In this document: positions 23,635 to 33,080 of the stretch, piece after piece
How positions within the stretch are numbered: the first letter of the stretch is position 1
How the letters are laid out: every line of letters starts with the position of its first letter
Source: Asaia krungthepensis NRIC 0535
GTDB taxonomy: Bacteria > Pseudomonadota > Alphaproteobacteria > Acetobacterales > Acetobacteraceae
Assembly (NCBI RefSeq): GCF_025995175.1
Contig: NZ_BAPV01000007.1
Span: forward strand, 1 to 46,449
Direction of reading: 5' to 3'
DNA length: 46,449 nt
Notes under the pieces: model-generated
Database searches by the model: none
The model's input: only the letters and a program-made list of their open reading frames with translations
Told to the model about the DNA's origin: nothing
Translations under genes and position numbers: made by a program

Positions 23635-26241
23635 TCATTGCTCCTTGCTCGCTTCCACATGCCCGGAAAAGAGATCGCGCACAGGCAGGGTAAGCGTCGA
23701 GACGGTTCCCTGACCATCGGGTCGATCCTCAAGCCTGATCCCACCTGCATGATCCTCCATGATCTTCTTGACGATGGCCAGCCCGAGTCCCGTCCCTTTC
23801 GGTTTGTGCGTGATATACGGTTCCGTCAAGCGGTGGCGGTCAACAGATGGCAAACCAATCCCGTCATCGATCACCTGAATTGCCGCCTCGGTGGCGGTCA
23901 CGATCAGCACCACGCGAATGGAACCGAGCATCGCCCGTCCCTCGCTCTGCGTCTGGGCATTCCCCCCTCCCAAATGCGCACCCACGGACTGATCCGCCTG
24001 CACGCCATAAGGATCGCTCCCGAAACCTTCGGCAGCAAGACGGGCCTCTTCACGCTCTTTGGCCGCCATGGCGACGGCATCGGCCGCATTCTGCAGCAGA
24101 TTGGTCAGGGCCTGGCCGATCAGCCGGCGGTCGCAATGGACGATCGGGCCTCTGGGGGGCATCTCTGTCGTGTCGTACAGAATTTCCGGATGGGCGTTTC
24201 GCTGCAGCACGAGCGCCTCACGAACCAGGCGCGACAGGTCTTCATCCCGCAGCACCGGTTGCGGCATGCGGGCGAAAGACGAGAATTCATCCACCATGCG
24301 ACCGATATCGCCCACATGGCGCACGATCGTATCGACGCATTGCCCGAATGTCTCGGGATCGGTGCTGATCTCCCGCATGAAGCGCCGTTTGAGCCGCTCG
24401 GCGGAAAGCTGGATGGGTGTCAGAGGGTTCTTGATCTCGTGAGCGATGCGGCGCGCAACATCGGCCCAGGCGGCCTTGCGCTGCGCAGCGAGAAGCGCCG
24501 TGATATCGTCGAAGGTAACGACATAGCCCGCCGAATGATCGCTCCGTTGCTCACCCACCACGCGAACCAGAAGGGTACGGCCAGCACTGCCGACGCTCGG
24601 CCCGTCACCGAGCACCACGCTCTTTTCAGGGGCATCGATCTGGATTTCGGCTGTATGGGCCTTGTCGGGCTCGGCACGGACCTGGTCGAGCATGCCACCG
24701 AACTCGGGGACCATCTCGCGCAAGGGCTGGCCGATCACCTGATCGAGGTCGCGCTGCAACAGGCGCGAAGCCGCACGATTGGGCAATTCGATCACCTGAC
24801 CGGCATCGAGGCCGATCACCCCGGCAGAAACACCTGATAGCACGGTCTCGGTGAAGCGACGCCGCTCATCGATCTGTTCATAGGCGACCATCAGTTCCGT
24901 ACGCTGTGTGGAAAGCTGATCGGTCATGCGATTGAAGGCGCGGGACAAGGTACCGACCTCGTCATCACGGCGGACATCACGGCCTTTCGCCTCTGGCACG
25001 CGTACACTGAGATCGCCCTCGCTCACGCGCCGTGCAGCAAGAATCAGCAGACCCAGAGGCTGGGTGATCTGCTTGGCCAATACGAGCCCGGTCAACATGC
25101 CGATGCTGAGCACGAGCAGGCCAAGAAGCGCAAAGATGAGCACAAAGCTGACCTGAATGGCCGAGCGATGGGCGTTCAGCCTCTGATATTCGGAGACCAC
25201 AGCGTCAGTATGACGCATATGCTCCAGAATCTTGGCATCGACCGGGCGGGTGATGACGAGCATCAATCCCGAACTGGGGCCCAGACTGACCACAGCGCGC
25301 ACGGTGCGTTCATCGGGACTGTCCAGAATGGCAACGTCATTGGTCCGCGCAAGGGTGGTGGCATCCTTGGGCGGCAAGGCAAGCTGCTTGCCTTGCAGGG
25401 CCGCCAGACCGCCTGAGGCGACCACCTTGTTGGTGTAGGAGTCGAACACCACGGCCTCGTTCAGACCACGCTCCGTGGCCTCGACATCCAGCATCATGCC
25501 GAGCTGCCCCGGATCACGCATCAGATCGACGCCACGCCGGTACATCTCGTCGTTATTGGCGGTGATGATGATGTTGGCCAGGGCGAACGCCTCGGTCCGG
25601 ATATTGTCGTTATGCTCCTGCAGATAACCCGCTGCCACGTCACGGGCTTCGGTCAGCGCGATATTCACCCGGTTCGAGAACCATATCTGGATGCCGAAAT
25701 GAAAGAACAGCGCGGCGAGACCGCCAATCACCACGGTGGGGGCGACAGCCACCACGCCGAACAGGGTGATCAGACGGACATGCAGCCGGGCACCGGCAAG
25801 CCCCGTTCGTCTTTCGGCCAGCATGCGCCCCACACGGATAATCACCGCGGCCCCAAGGAGCAGGAGCACGACGAAGTCGAGGAGGAAAACCAGAGATTCG
25901 ATCTGCGGGCGATAGGCAAAGCTCAGGCCCCGCGCCAGCACCACAAAGGTGGTGACCAGAAGCACCAGCGCAGCACAGGCGAGAACCATGGCCGTCTTCA
26001 GGCGGCTCACCCGCCGTATCACCCGGCGAAATGCCGTCTCCTGACCCGCCGGTCGGGTTCCCCTTTCCGAGGTGCCGGTGGCGTGACCGTCTTTCGGTGC
26101 GGAATCGTCGTCGAGCGGGGCGATGGGCGCGAGCTGATCATCGTCCGGCGTCTCCACCCACCCAGTCCCGTCTCTCGCGTGATCCGTTTCTGAAGGCGGA
26201 CCACCGACCGGGATGGACGGCTCGGGGTTTTCATCTGTCAT
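23635..26241 (-). CDS. ntrY: sensor histidine kinase NtrY
   Basis: NtrY is a membrane histidine kinase that phosphorylates NtrX; in other species it responds to redox or oxygen and nitrogen status. The 868-residue product has a proline- and acid-rich cytoplasmic N-terminus (about 1-80), several membrane helices (about 85-160 and near 175-200), a periplasmic sensing part, another helix around 355-380, a HAMP region, a PAS-like domain, the phosphohistidine block RIAHEIKNPLTPIQLSAERL, and a GHKL ATPase ending in GTGLGLAIVKKIMEDHAGG. Its start overlaps the stop of the NtrC-like gene as ATGA, and ntrX follows 20 bases later. The N-terminal extension makes it somewhat longer than usual. Confidence 0.93.
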   Translation of the reverse strand: MTDENPEPSIPVGGPPSETDHARDGTGWVETPDDDQLAPIAPLDDDSAPKDGHATGTSERGTRPAGQETAFRRVIRRVSRLKTAMVLACAALVLLVTTFVVLARGLSFAYRPQIESLVFLLDFVVLLLLGAAVIIRVGRMLAERRTGLAGARLHVRLITLFGVVAVAPTVVIGGLAALFFHFGIQIWFSNRVNIALTEARDVAAGYLQEHNDNIRTEAFALANIIITANNDEMYRRGVDLMRDPGQLGMMLDVEATERGLNEAVVFDSYTNKVVASGGLAALQGKQLALPPKDATTLARTNDVAILDSPDERTVRAVVSLGPSSGLMLVITRPVDAKILEHMRHTDAVVSEYQRLNAHRSAIQVSFVLIFALLGLLVLSIGMLTGLVLAKQITQPLGLLILAARRVSEGDLSVRVPEAKGRDVRRDDEVGTLSRAFNRMTDQLSTQRTELMVAYEQIDERRRFTETVLSGVSAGVIGLDAGQVIELPNRAASRLLQRDLDQVIGQPLREMVPEFGGMLDQVRAEPDKAHTAEIQIDAPEKSVVLGDGPSVGSAGRTLLVRVVGEQRSDHSAGYVVTFDDITALLAAQRKAAWADVARRIAHEIKNPLTPIQLSAERLKRRFMREISTDPETFGQCVDTIVRHVGDIGRMVDEFSSFARMPQPVLRDEDLSRLVREALVLQRNAHPEILYDTTEMPPRGPIVHCDRRLIGQALTNLLQNAADAVAMAAKEREEARLAAEGFGSDPYGVQADQSVGAHLGGGNAQTQSEGRAMLGSIRVVLIVTATEAAIQVIDDGIGLPSVDRHRLTEPYITHKPKGTGLGLAIVKKIMEDHAGGIRLEDRPDGQGTVSTLTLPVRDLFSGHVEASKEQ

Positions 26242-27206
26242 GACCTTGAGCGTCCGGTTTCAATACCCAGGAGCTGAAGCCGCTTGCGCAGGGTATTGCG
26301 ATTGATGCCGAGCAGAGCGGCCGCCCTGATCTGGTTGCCATCCGTAGCCCTCAGTACAAGCCGGAAAAGCGGGCGCTCAACCTCGGCCAGAACCCGGGCA
26401 TGAAGCGAACCCTGAACATCGGTCTCAAGGTCGAGCATCGAGGGCAGATAACGCGCCATCAGCCCCTGAAAAGACGCTGCATCGGGTGTGGCGTCCACGC
26501 GATGAAGCTCGGCCAGACGCGCAGCCGTCACGATATTGCCGCGCCGACCTTCGGAGGCATGATGCAGCAATTGTCTGATCTGCCTGAAATTACCCGGCCA
26601 GTCCTGCTTTGCGAGCCACGGAACCGTGTCGTCGTGGAGGGCCAACCCGGTATCGGCCTGCCCCATCCAGACAGCACAAAGAGCGGTCAGGTCTTCGCGC
26701 CTGTCACGCGCCGGAGGCACGGCGACACAATGGGGCGCCAGCATCGCCCCGAAAGTTTCTCCCACACGGCGATCCTGCACCAGGCGCGCCGGGGTCCAGG
26801 AGCTCGTGCAGATCAATGCGGGCCGCTCAGCAGCAGGTCTGCGCTCAAGCAACTGCAGCAGCCCAGTCTGCAGCGCCGGTTCGGTCATTCCAATTTCATT
26901 GATGAACAAACAGGAGACCCCGTCACCATGGACCGCTTCTTCGAGAGAGAGCCGGTCTATGATCGGAACGAACCGCCCCGGGCGGGCAGAGTGACGCCAG
27001 AGATAGCGCGCTGCCCGCGTTCTGCCGCTCCCCTGCTCACCGACGAGCACATGCAGGCCGAATTCTGACAGACTGGAATCCAGGCCATCGCGCAACTGCC
27101 TGACAGCCTCAGACTGACCGTCGAATCCAAGGCTCGCCGGTGCTTTCGTGAAATGATCGGCTGGTTCGCCCTTTGCGGCGTCAGAAAGGATCCGGGCCTC
27201 GCTCAC
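26238..27206 (-). CDS. NtrC-like regulator lacking receiver, with degenerate AAA+ core
   Basis: A 322-residue protein at the position of ntrC. It has no receiver domain: an AAA+-like region starts by residue 50. The Walker A is GEQGSGRT (56-63), with Arg instead of the Lys that binds nucleotide. The Walker B is CLFINEIG, with Asn103 for the usual Asp. No GAFTGA sigma54-contact loop is seen. WPGNFRQIRQLL, the conserved post-ATPase motif, is kept. The C-terminal Fis-type helix-turn-helix (NQIRAAALLGINRNTLRKRLQLLGI) looks intact. So it likely binds DNA but does not hydrolyse ATP or activate sigma54 promoters. It overlaps ntrY by ATGA and lies 71 bases after dusB. Confidence 0.85.
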   Translation of the reverse strand: MSEARILSDAAKGEPADHFTKAPASLGFDGQSEAVRQLRDGLDSSLSEFGLHVLVGEQGSGRTRAARYLWRHSARPGRFVPIIDRLSLEEAVHGDGVSCLFINEIGMTEPALQTGLLQLLERRPAAERPALICTSSWTPARLVQDRRVGETFGAMLAPHCVAVPPARDRREDLTALCAVWMGQADTGLALHDDTVPWLAKQDWPGNFRQIRQLLHHASEGRRGNIVTAARLAELHRVDATPDAASFQGLMARYLPSMLDLETDVQGSLHARVLAEVERPLFRLVLRATDGNQIRAAALLGINRNTLRKRLQLLGIETGRSRS

Positions 27207-27277
27207 AGGAGCACGGCAGCGTCTGGGACAGCCCTGCCAGCGGGCAGGGCCGTGAGGCGTTGCGGGTATCGGATCAT

Positions 27278-28372
27278 TCAGGCCGCTTCTTCGACCGCTT
27301 CGGGGCGCTGATGCGTGGATTCACGATCGCGCACGATACCCTGTGCGATCTGCTGATCGTAGAACCCCGTGAGATGGTCGATAACGTCCTGCGCCTTGTC
27401 CATCTTGTTGATGCTGGCACGAAAAGCGGCGGACCCCGGCAGACCGTGCGAGTACCACGAGACGTGTTTGCGCGCGAGGCGCAGACCGGGACGCTCGCCG
27501 AAATGGTCGAGCATCATGCCGTAATGGCGCAAGACAATGGACTTCTCGGTGGCCAGATCGGGGTCGGGCATGTTCTCACCCGAGCGCAGCGACTGCGCGA
27601 CCTGAGCCAGGAACCAGGGCCTGCCGTAGCAGCCACGCCCGATCATCACCCCATCCGCACCCGAAGCCGCAAGGGCATCCCGTGCATTCTGGATGGAGAC
27701 GATATCGCCATTGACGATCACGGGCAGCTTCACGCTCTCCTTGACGGTGCGCACGAAATTCCAGTCAGCCGTTCCGTTATAGAACATCTGCCGGGTACGC
27801 CCGTGTACCGTGACCAGACGGATCCCGACGTCTTCGGCAATACGGGCAAGACGTGGAGCATTGAGGGATTGATGGTCCCAGCCCATGCGCATCTTGAGCG
27901 TGACAGGCACTGATACCGCCTTGACGGTCGCCTCGAGCAAGGCGGCCGCCTTGACCTCGTCACGCATCAGGGCCGAGCCGGCCGACTGACCGACCGCCAC
28001 CTTCTTTACCGGGCAACCGAAGTTGATATCGATGAGATCGGCGCCCTGATCCACGGCGATCCTGGCTGCCTGCGCCATGGCCTCGGGGTCGCACCCTGCA
28101 AGCTGGACGGAATTCGGTCCGTTTTCGGCACTTCGCGCCATGCGCAGCGTGTTTTCATTCTCACGCACCATGGCCCAGGAGGCAATCATCTCGGAAACGA
28201 CAAGACCGGCCCCCAGATCACGCGCGAGCTGACGGAATGGCAGATCCGTCACACCCGACATCGGCGCCAGAATGACCGGCGTCTCGATCACCACCCCGTT
28301 GCCAAGGTCGATAGGACGTAGGTTGAGACCGCGGCTCGGGGCAGCCTCATCGGGAAGAGATGAATAACTCAT
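27278..28372 (-). CDS. dusB: tRNA-dihydrouridine synthase DusB
   Basis: DusB (NifR3) is an FMN enzyme that reduces uridine to dihydrouridine in the tRNA D-loop. The 364-residue product has the FMN-binding [13 protein letters not shown] near the N-terminus, the catalytic cysteine in [10 protein letters not shown] (Cys120), [20 protein letters not shown] and [10 protein letters not shown]. It heads the dusB-ntr-hfq group, a conserved alphaproteobacterial order. The ATG at 28372 was chosen because the family starts just after it; the frame is open back to 28471. No good Shine-Dalgarno sequence is visible at either. Confidence 0.92.
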   Translation of the reverse strand: MSYSSLPDEAAPSRGLNLRPIDLGNGVVIETPVILAPMSGVTDLPFRQLARDLGAGLVVSEMIASWAMVRENENTLRMARSAENGPNSVQLAGCDPEAMAQAARIAVDQGADLIDINFGCPVKKVAVGQSAGSALMRDEVKAAALLEATVKAVSVPVTLKMRMGWDHQSLNAPRLARIAEDVGIRLVTVHGRTRQMFYNGTADWNFVRTVKESVKLPVIVNGDIVSIQNARDALAASGADGVMIGRGCYGRPWFLAQVAQSLRSGENMPDPDLATEKSIVLRHYGMMLDHFGERPGLRLARKHVSWYSHGLPGSAAFRASINKMDKAQDVIDHLTGFYDQQIAQGIVRDRESTHQRPEAVEEAA

Positions 28373-28577
28373 GATGGCCCAAGGATACCGGGGCGTTCCG
28401 GGCGAAGCAATCAGAGATCGCAGCTGTGCCCCAAGGGATGGCCGCCTGATCTGACCGCCCGCCCTTTCCACCTAGACGTCATGCCTCATGAAAGGGTAAC
28501 CACAAGGTTTAATCGGGACCCTGTGGCGGCAAAAATCGCCCGCCATCAGGGCTGCGGCATCAGGATGCCGTGATGCC

Positions 28578-29585
28578 TCAGGTCCGGAGTGCCATGTCGA
28601 TCCGGGCGAGGGTCGCTTCATCCCGGGGCATACCGAAACGGAGCAAGGCGTCGTCCCAGTCGAACTGACGCACGAGAAGCCCCGCTTGGGCCAGTTTGCC
28701 AGCGATGGCCACGGCCCGGGGAGAGCGGAACAGGCTGAAGAGGGTGGTGCCACCAACGAAATCGAGCCCTGCTGCGACCACTACACGACGCAAGTCATGG
28801 CTGTCCGCTTCGAGCCGCAGGGCCATACGGTCGCGCCACATGACGTCGAGCAGAGCCTCTCGCCCTATATGGCAGCCAAGCGTTCCGACACTCCAGGGCC
28901 CCAGGGCCGCGCGCATGTCATGCAGTACCGGATGAGACCCCAGCAGAAACCCGACACGCAGGCCGGCCAGACCATAGGCCTTACCCAGGGAACGGCAGAT
29001 GATCAGCCCCGGATGCGGCAACAGGCGGGCCGCGCCCTGCATCTGGAAATCCGCATAGGCTTCGTCGACGATAACCAGTCCACCCATGCGCGCATGACTT
29101 TCAGCCAGCGACTCGATTTCGCCCAGAGACAGGACGTGGCCCGTCGGATTGTTCGGCGTGCAGATGATCGTGACGGTATTCCGGGAAGGGATAGGAATAC
29201 AGGCGCCATGGGGCAACGACTCGACGTTCACGCCGGCTGCGCGCCATGCAGCCTCATGACCGCTATAGGTCGGTGTCAGGATACGAAGTCTCGACAGGGT
29301 CATGAGGTGCTGAAGCATGACGGGCAGAAGACCAATTAGCGCCTGCGAGCCGGGCCCGCTCAGGACATAACGGGCCGACACGCCATAGGCGCAGGCGGCG
29401 GCCTCACGCAGCGCCTGTTCCTCGGTCGGGTCCGGCAGGCGTGACAGCAAGGCAGCGTCGAAAGGGGTATAGGGATAAGCGTGCGGATTGATGCCTGTGG
29501 AGAGATCGATCCAGGGTCTGGGTGCGTCGGGGAAAAGCTGCGCCAGCCTGCTCAACTGCCCACCATGCATGGGCCAGGGCGTCAT
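28578..29585 (-). CDS. cobC: threonine-phosphate decarboxylase-like aminotransferase (CobC)
   Basis: A PLP-dependent fold-type I enzyme that makes (R)-1-amino-2-propanol O-2-phosphate, or the precursor of the aminopropanol linker of cobalamin, from threonine phosphate (CobC in Pseudomonas naming, CobD in Salmonella). The 335-residue product starts with MHGGQLSRLAQLFP and IDLSTGINPHAYP, typical of CobC. It then has TPNNPTGH, IVDEAYADF and the PLP lysine in RSLGKAYGLAGLRVGF (Lys202). An earlier ATG at 29618 would add a His-rich stretch (HEDHEHSM) and leave only 8 bases to the divergent cobD start. The two genes thus share almost no intergenic DNA. Confidence 0.88.
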   Translation of the reverse strand: MTPWPMHGGQLSRLAQLFPDAPRPWIDLSTGINPHAYPYTPFDAALLSRLPDPTEEQALREAAACAYGVSARYVLSGPGSQALIGLLPVMLQHLMTLSRLRILTPTYSGHEAAWRAAGVNVESLPHGACIPIPSRNTVTIICTPNNPTGHVLSLGEIESLAESHARMGGLVIVDEAYADFQMQGAARLLPHPGLIICRSLGKAYGLAGLRVGFLLGSHPVLHDMRAALGPWSVGTLGCHIGREALLDVMWRDRMALRLEADSHDLRRVVVAAGLDFVGGTTLFSLFRSPRAVAIAGKLAQAGLLVRQFDWDDALLRFGMPRDEATLARIDMALRT

Positions 29586-29626
29586 GCTATGCTCGTGATC
29601 CTCATGCTGACCCGTCATCCCGATCC

Positions 29627-30685
29627 ATGTTCCTTTCACTGACCCTGCTCGCCCTGCTCGTTGAGAGCGCATTCGGCTATCCCGACGCGCTGTTCCGGCG
29701 GATCGGCCATCCGGTAACATGGATCGGCCGACTGATCACGATGCTGGACCGCAGGCTCAACACACCGCCCCGCGACACAACCGGGAATGGAGGCAATGAC
29801 GCTGCGGCGCGACCGCTCGATGCGCTATGTCAACGCACCAAAGGTGTGCTGGCCCTGCTCCTGATCGTCAGCCTCCCGACAGGGTTGGCGCTGGCAGCCA
29901 CGAGACTTGCCCAGTCTTTCCTGCCCGAGTGGGTCGTCTTTCTGCTTCAGGCGCTTGGAGCGAGCACATTGATTGCCCAAAAATCGCTTCGCGCTCATGT
30001 GCAGGCCGTGCTGACCGGATTGAGGCAGAATGGACTGGAAGGGGGACGCCATGCCGTGGCGCAGATCGTGGGCCGGGACCCGGACTCCCTCGACGAATCA
30101 GGGGTTATCCGGGCGGCGATCGAGAGCCTGTCCGAAAATTTCTCCGATGGCGTGGTGGCGCCGGTATTCTGGTTGGCGGTTTTCGGTCTCCCCGGGATTG
30201 TCGCCTATAAGGCCATCAACACGGCAGACAGCATGATCGGCCACATGACCCCGCGCCATGCCGATTTTGGCAGGGCAGCGGCGCTTACCGATGACTGCGT
30301 GAATATTCCTGCCTCGCGCCTGACAGCTCTGTGGCTCGTTCTGGCAGGGCTGATCCCGGGCACAGCGCGTGACAGGCCCACAGCAGAAAGCGCTTTCGAA
30401 ACGAGCAGGAATGCGCTCACCACGATCCGCCGGGACGCCCACCGCCACCGTTCGCCCAATGCTGGCTGGCCCGAAGCCGCCATGGCAGGTCTGCTCGCTT
30501 TGCGTCTGGCAGGCCCGAGGCATTATAAAGGGAAATGCGTGACCGATTCCTGGATGGGCAATGGCAGAGCTGAGGCCCGGCAACAGGATCTCGCCAATGC
30601 CCTGGGTCTTTACCGGATTGCCTGCGTGATACAGGCGGCTTTTCTGGTCCTCCTCATGGTCCTGTTCGGCCATTCATGGTCTTGA
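29627..30685 (+). CDS. cobD: adenosylcobinamide-phosphate synthase (CobD/CbiB)
   Basis: An integral membrane enzyme that attaches aminopropanol (phosphate) to adenosylcobyric acid. The 352-residue product starts with hydrophobic MFLSLTLLALLVESAFGYPDAL. It has further membrane segments at about 85-110, and conserved blocks LSENFSDGVVAPVFWLAVFGLPG and YKAINTADSMIGH. The start at 29627 is divergent from cobC. bluB follows on the same strand after 31 bases, so cobD-bluB form a unit. Confidence 0.92.
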   Translation: MFLSLTLLALLVESAFGYPDALFRRIGHPVTWIGRLITMLDRRLNTPPRDTTGNGGNDAAARPLDALCQRTKGVLALLLIVSLPTGLALAATRLAQSFLPEWVVFLLQALGASTLIAQKSLRAHVQAVLTGLRQNGLEGGRHAVAQIVGRDPDSLDESGVIRAAIESLSENFSDGVVAPVFWLAVFGLPGIVAYKAINTADSMIGHMTPRHADFGRAAALTDDCVNIPASRLTALWLVLAGLIPGTARDRPTAESAFETSRNALTTIRRDAHRHRSPNAGWPEAAMAGLLALRLAGPRHYKGKCVTDSWMGNGRAEARQQDLANALGLYRIACVIQAAFLVLLMVLFGHSWS

Positions 30686-30716
30686 TGCCCCGGCACCGTT
30701 CGATTGGAGTCTGATT

Positions 30717-31373
30717 ATGAGTGAAGCCGATTGTCCCGCGGCACCGGTTTTCGACGATGCGTTTCGTGACAGGCTGGACGCCTTGTTTCAGTGGCGACGC
30801 GATGTACGACACTTCAGACGCGATCCTGTGCCTGAACCGGTGCTCGACCATATGCTTTCGGTCACCTGCTCCACTCCATCGGTCGGGTTGAGTCAGCCCT
30901 GGCGCTTCATGCGGGTAGACGCTCAGACACGTCGTCTGGCGGTCAGAAACGAATTCATGCAGCGCAATGCAGAAGCGTTGGCAGCGCAGACAGTCTCGGA
31001 CAGTACGGCCTATGCCCGTCTGAAACTGGCCGGTCTGGACGACGCCCCGCATCATATCGCGGTCTTCTGCGACCCTGACCCCGCGCAGGGCCGTGGACTG
31101 GGACGCATGACCATGCCGGAGACGGTACAGTGGTCGGCAGTCATGGCCATTCACAGTTTCTGGCTCGCGGCCCAGGCCCATAATGTCGGTCTGGGATGGG
31201 TTTCCATTCTGGACCCATCCCATATGGCCTCCCTTCTCGACGCGGATCCGCATTGGCGCTTCATGGCCTATCTCTGTGTCGGTTACCCTGAGGAAGAAAA
31301 CCGGATTCCGGAACTGGAACGTCGTGGCTGGGAGCAGCGTGCCCCGGCGCGGCACCACTGGCTCAGGCGCTAG
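30717..31373 (+). CDS. bluB: 5,6-dimethylbenzimidazole synthase BluB
   Basis: BluB is an oxygen-dependent enzyme of the nitroreductase fold that converts reduced FMN to 5,6-dimethylbenzimidazole, the lower ligand of cobalamin. The 218-residue product has WRRDVRHFRRDPVPEPVLDHML, STPSVGLSQPWRF, TVQWSAVMAIHSFWLAAQAHNVGLGWVS and a C-terminal LCVGYPEEE. GGAG lies 8 bases before the ATG. Its presence means cobalamin made here would carry DMB and that the pathway expects oxygen, as fits an aerobe. Confidence 0.92.
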   Translation: MSEADCPAAPVFDDAFRDRLDALFQWRRDVRHFRRDPVPEPVLDHMLSVTCSTPSVGLSQPWRFMRVDAQTRRLAVRNEFMQRNAEALAAQTVSDSTAYARLKLAGLDDAPHHIAVFCDPDPAQGRGLGRMTMPETVQWSAVMAIHSFWLAAQAHNVGLGWVSILDPSHMASLLDADPHWRFMAYLCVGYPEEENRIPELERRGWEQRAPARHHWLRR

Positions 31374-31449
31374 CGCGAAAAGACCACTATTCCCCGGAGA
31401 ACCGGCCCGGTTGAGGGATGGCAGGCTTCCAGCGCTTCGGGCCGGAAGC

Positions 31450-32361
31450 TCAGACAGGGAAAGGCAACCCATGCGCCACGCAGGTCATCCAGTCGATGAA
31501 GAGCCGCACAGCCGCTGAACGCTGGCGTGTGGGATAGGTGTAGGCCAGGATATCACCGTCCTCCGCGGACCAGTCCGGCAGGATTTTCTGAAGCATCGGT
31601 GCGACGGCAGGATGATCGTACAGGAAATCGGGCAGGATGGAGCAGCCCTGACCCGCCAGCACGCTCTCAAGGATCAGGTTGATCGGCCCAAGCGAGAGAT
31701 GAGGCCTCATGCCGATCGTACGCGGCTCTCGAGAGGCGCTCGTCAGCCGCCACCCATCCTTGTCTGCCAGATCGACATAGCCGATGAACGGCAGACGGGA
31801 GACCTGCTCGAAGGTCTCTATGGGGCCGACCTGATCGTAATAATCCCGTCCGATCACCAGATGGCGTCTGTAACCACCGATACGACGGACATGCAGGGCA
31901 GGATCACTGAAAGGCCGTGTGCGGATGGCCACGTCGAACCAGGTCATCTTGCTGTCGGATACGTCGTCAGCCAGCGAAAAACTGATCTTGCAGGACGGAT
32001 AGCGTGCCGCAAAAGCATGCACCACGGGCAGGACAATATAGCGGCCATAGGCGGCATTGGCGAGAACATGCAGATCGCCCTGGGGAATAGCCCCATGATG
32101 CCGCGTATCCAGGAAGGCCGTCTCGATAGCTTCCACACCCGAGGTGCAACGCCTGTAGAACACCTCGCCCGCCCGGGTGGGCAGGAGCTGCTTTGACGTT
32201 CTGATCAAAAGATCGGTCTGCAGCGACGCCTCAAGTTCGATGATGGCCTTGCTGATAACGCTCTTTGACACACCCAACATGCGGGCGGCCCCTGACACCG
32301 ACCCCGCCTCAATCACCGCGATGAAGTACATCATCCCATTGAAATTAAGCTTTTTTCTCAT
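31450..32361 (-). CDS. LysR-family transcriptional regulator
   Basis: A 303-residue LysR-type regulator. The N-terminal helix-turn-helix is MMYFIAVIEAGSVSGAARMLGVSKSVISKAIIELEASL, followed by the linker and a periplasmic-binding-protein-like effector domain (YIVLPVVHAFAARYPSCKI, FDVAIRTRPF). GGGGGA precedes the ATG at 32361; the longer open frame upstream is not supported. It converges on bluB and diverges from the orphan gene at 32603 across 241 bases of AT-rich DNA. By LysR habit it may control that gene; this is inference. It is most like the small-molecule group with GcvA-type effector domains, and its ligand is unknown. Confidence 0.9.
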   Translation of the reverse strand: MRKKLNFNGMMYFIAVIEAGSVSGAARMLGVSKSVISKAIIELEASLQTDLLIRTSKQLLPTRAGEVFYRRCTSGVEAIETAFLDTRHHGAIPQGDLHVLANAAYGRYIVLPVVHAFAARYPSCKISFSLADDVSDSKMTWFDVAIRTRPFSDPALHVRRIGGYRRHLVIGRDYYDQVGPIETFEQVSRLPFIGYVDLADKDGWRLTSASREPRTIGMRPHLSLGPINLILESVLAGQGCSILPDFLYDHPAVAPMLQKILPDWSAEDGDILAYTYPTRQRSAAVRLFIDWMTCVAHGLPFPV

Positions 32362-32602
32362 CGTCCCCCGATCCCGTCGTTCGAAAAAACAGAACGATGC
32401 GTCGCAAAAACTGTCCTTGTTTTTACATACCATTTCATCCGATGGTGCTCATCGTAAAAATTGATGAATCACTCATTAGAAGCCAGTCAAACTCGTTACA
32501 CATCGTTAAATACAACAATCAAGTTCGACAGGTAACACTGCATTTACGAATGTCTCTCTAGAAAACGCGGCACACGTTACAAAAACAAGACCGGAGAACG
32601 AG

Positions 32603-33070
32603 ATGCACAGATTTAATCCACCTTCCCCATTACAAGCAGAAACCGTGAATAACTGGAATTCTATCACGGATCGTGCTGAATTTTCGCGTAATCTCTCGGA
32701 CTCCCATCATGATTACTATGAGTCCAAGATGGTATTCGACGCTTCTGCGGCTGAACTCAGCGATGAAACTGATGCACGTTGTGTCGTCAATGACAATCTG
32801 GGCGACGCGATTTCTTTTCTCGGCGCGGATACTGGCCTTCTGAGCCGCGCAGAAAATGATCCAGTGTCGATCAGGGTCGTCTGGAACCTGCTCGAGAATG
32901 TCTCACGCGTCTACCTACCCAAAATTTCGTCAGCGAACGAGCAGGACACGGTTTGCTTGTCCGTCAAGGGCGACCCCTATTCGGTGCGCGAAAACGGCGT
33001 CATGCTTGACGCCCTGAACTACGTGCGCATGCTGTTTTCTGAAACCGCGCGCGCCCTCCCTGCTTTCTGA
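32603..33070 (+). CDS. orphan hypothetical protein
   Basis: A 155-residue protein that I do not recognise. It is acidic, without signal peptide or membrane helix, rich in Ser, Asp and Asn in the first half (SHHDYYESKMVFDASAAEL), and has a helical C-terminal half (VVWNLLENVSRVYLPKI ... LNYVRMLFSETARAL). GGAGAACGAG lies just before the ATG. It is divergent from the LysR gene and followed by a clear terminator, so it is a self-contained unit inserted between bluB and cobQ. Codon use and upstream DNA are more AT-rich than in the cob genes, which suggests recent arrival. Confidence 0.65.
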   Translation: MHRFNPPSPLQAETVNNWNSITDRAEFSRNLSDSHHDYYESKMVFDASAAELSDETDARCVVNDNLGDAISFLGADTGLLSRAENDPVSIRVVWNLLENVSRVYLPKISSANEQDTVCLSVKGDPYSVRENGVMLDALNYVRMLFSETARALPAF

Positions 33071-33080
33071 GTCCCGGTCC

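Noticed and set aside
23638-26193. Long plus-strand open frames opposite ntrY (399 and 193 codons)
   Set aside because: They are antisense to a well-supported kinase gene. Their translations show no family motif, and long antisense frames are expected in GC-rich DNA.
28686-29339. 217-codon plus-strand frame opposite cobC
   Set aside because: Antisense to an intact PLP enzyme gene; no recognisable protein.
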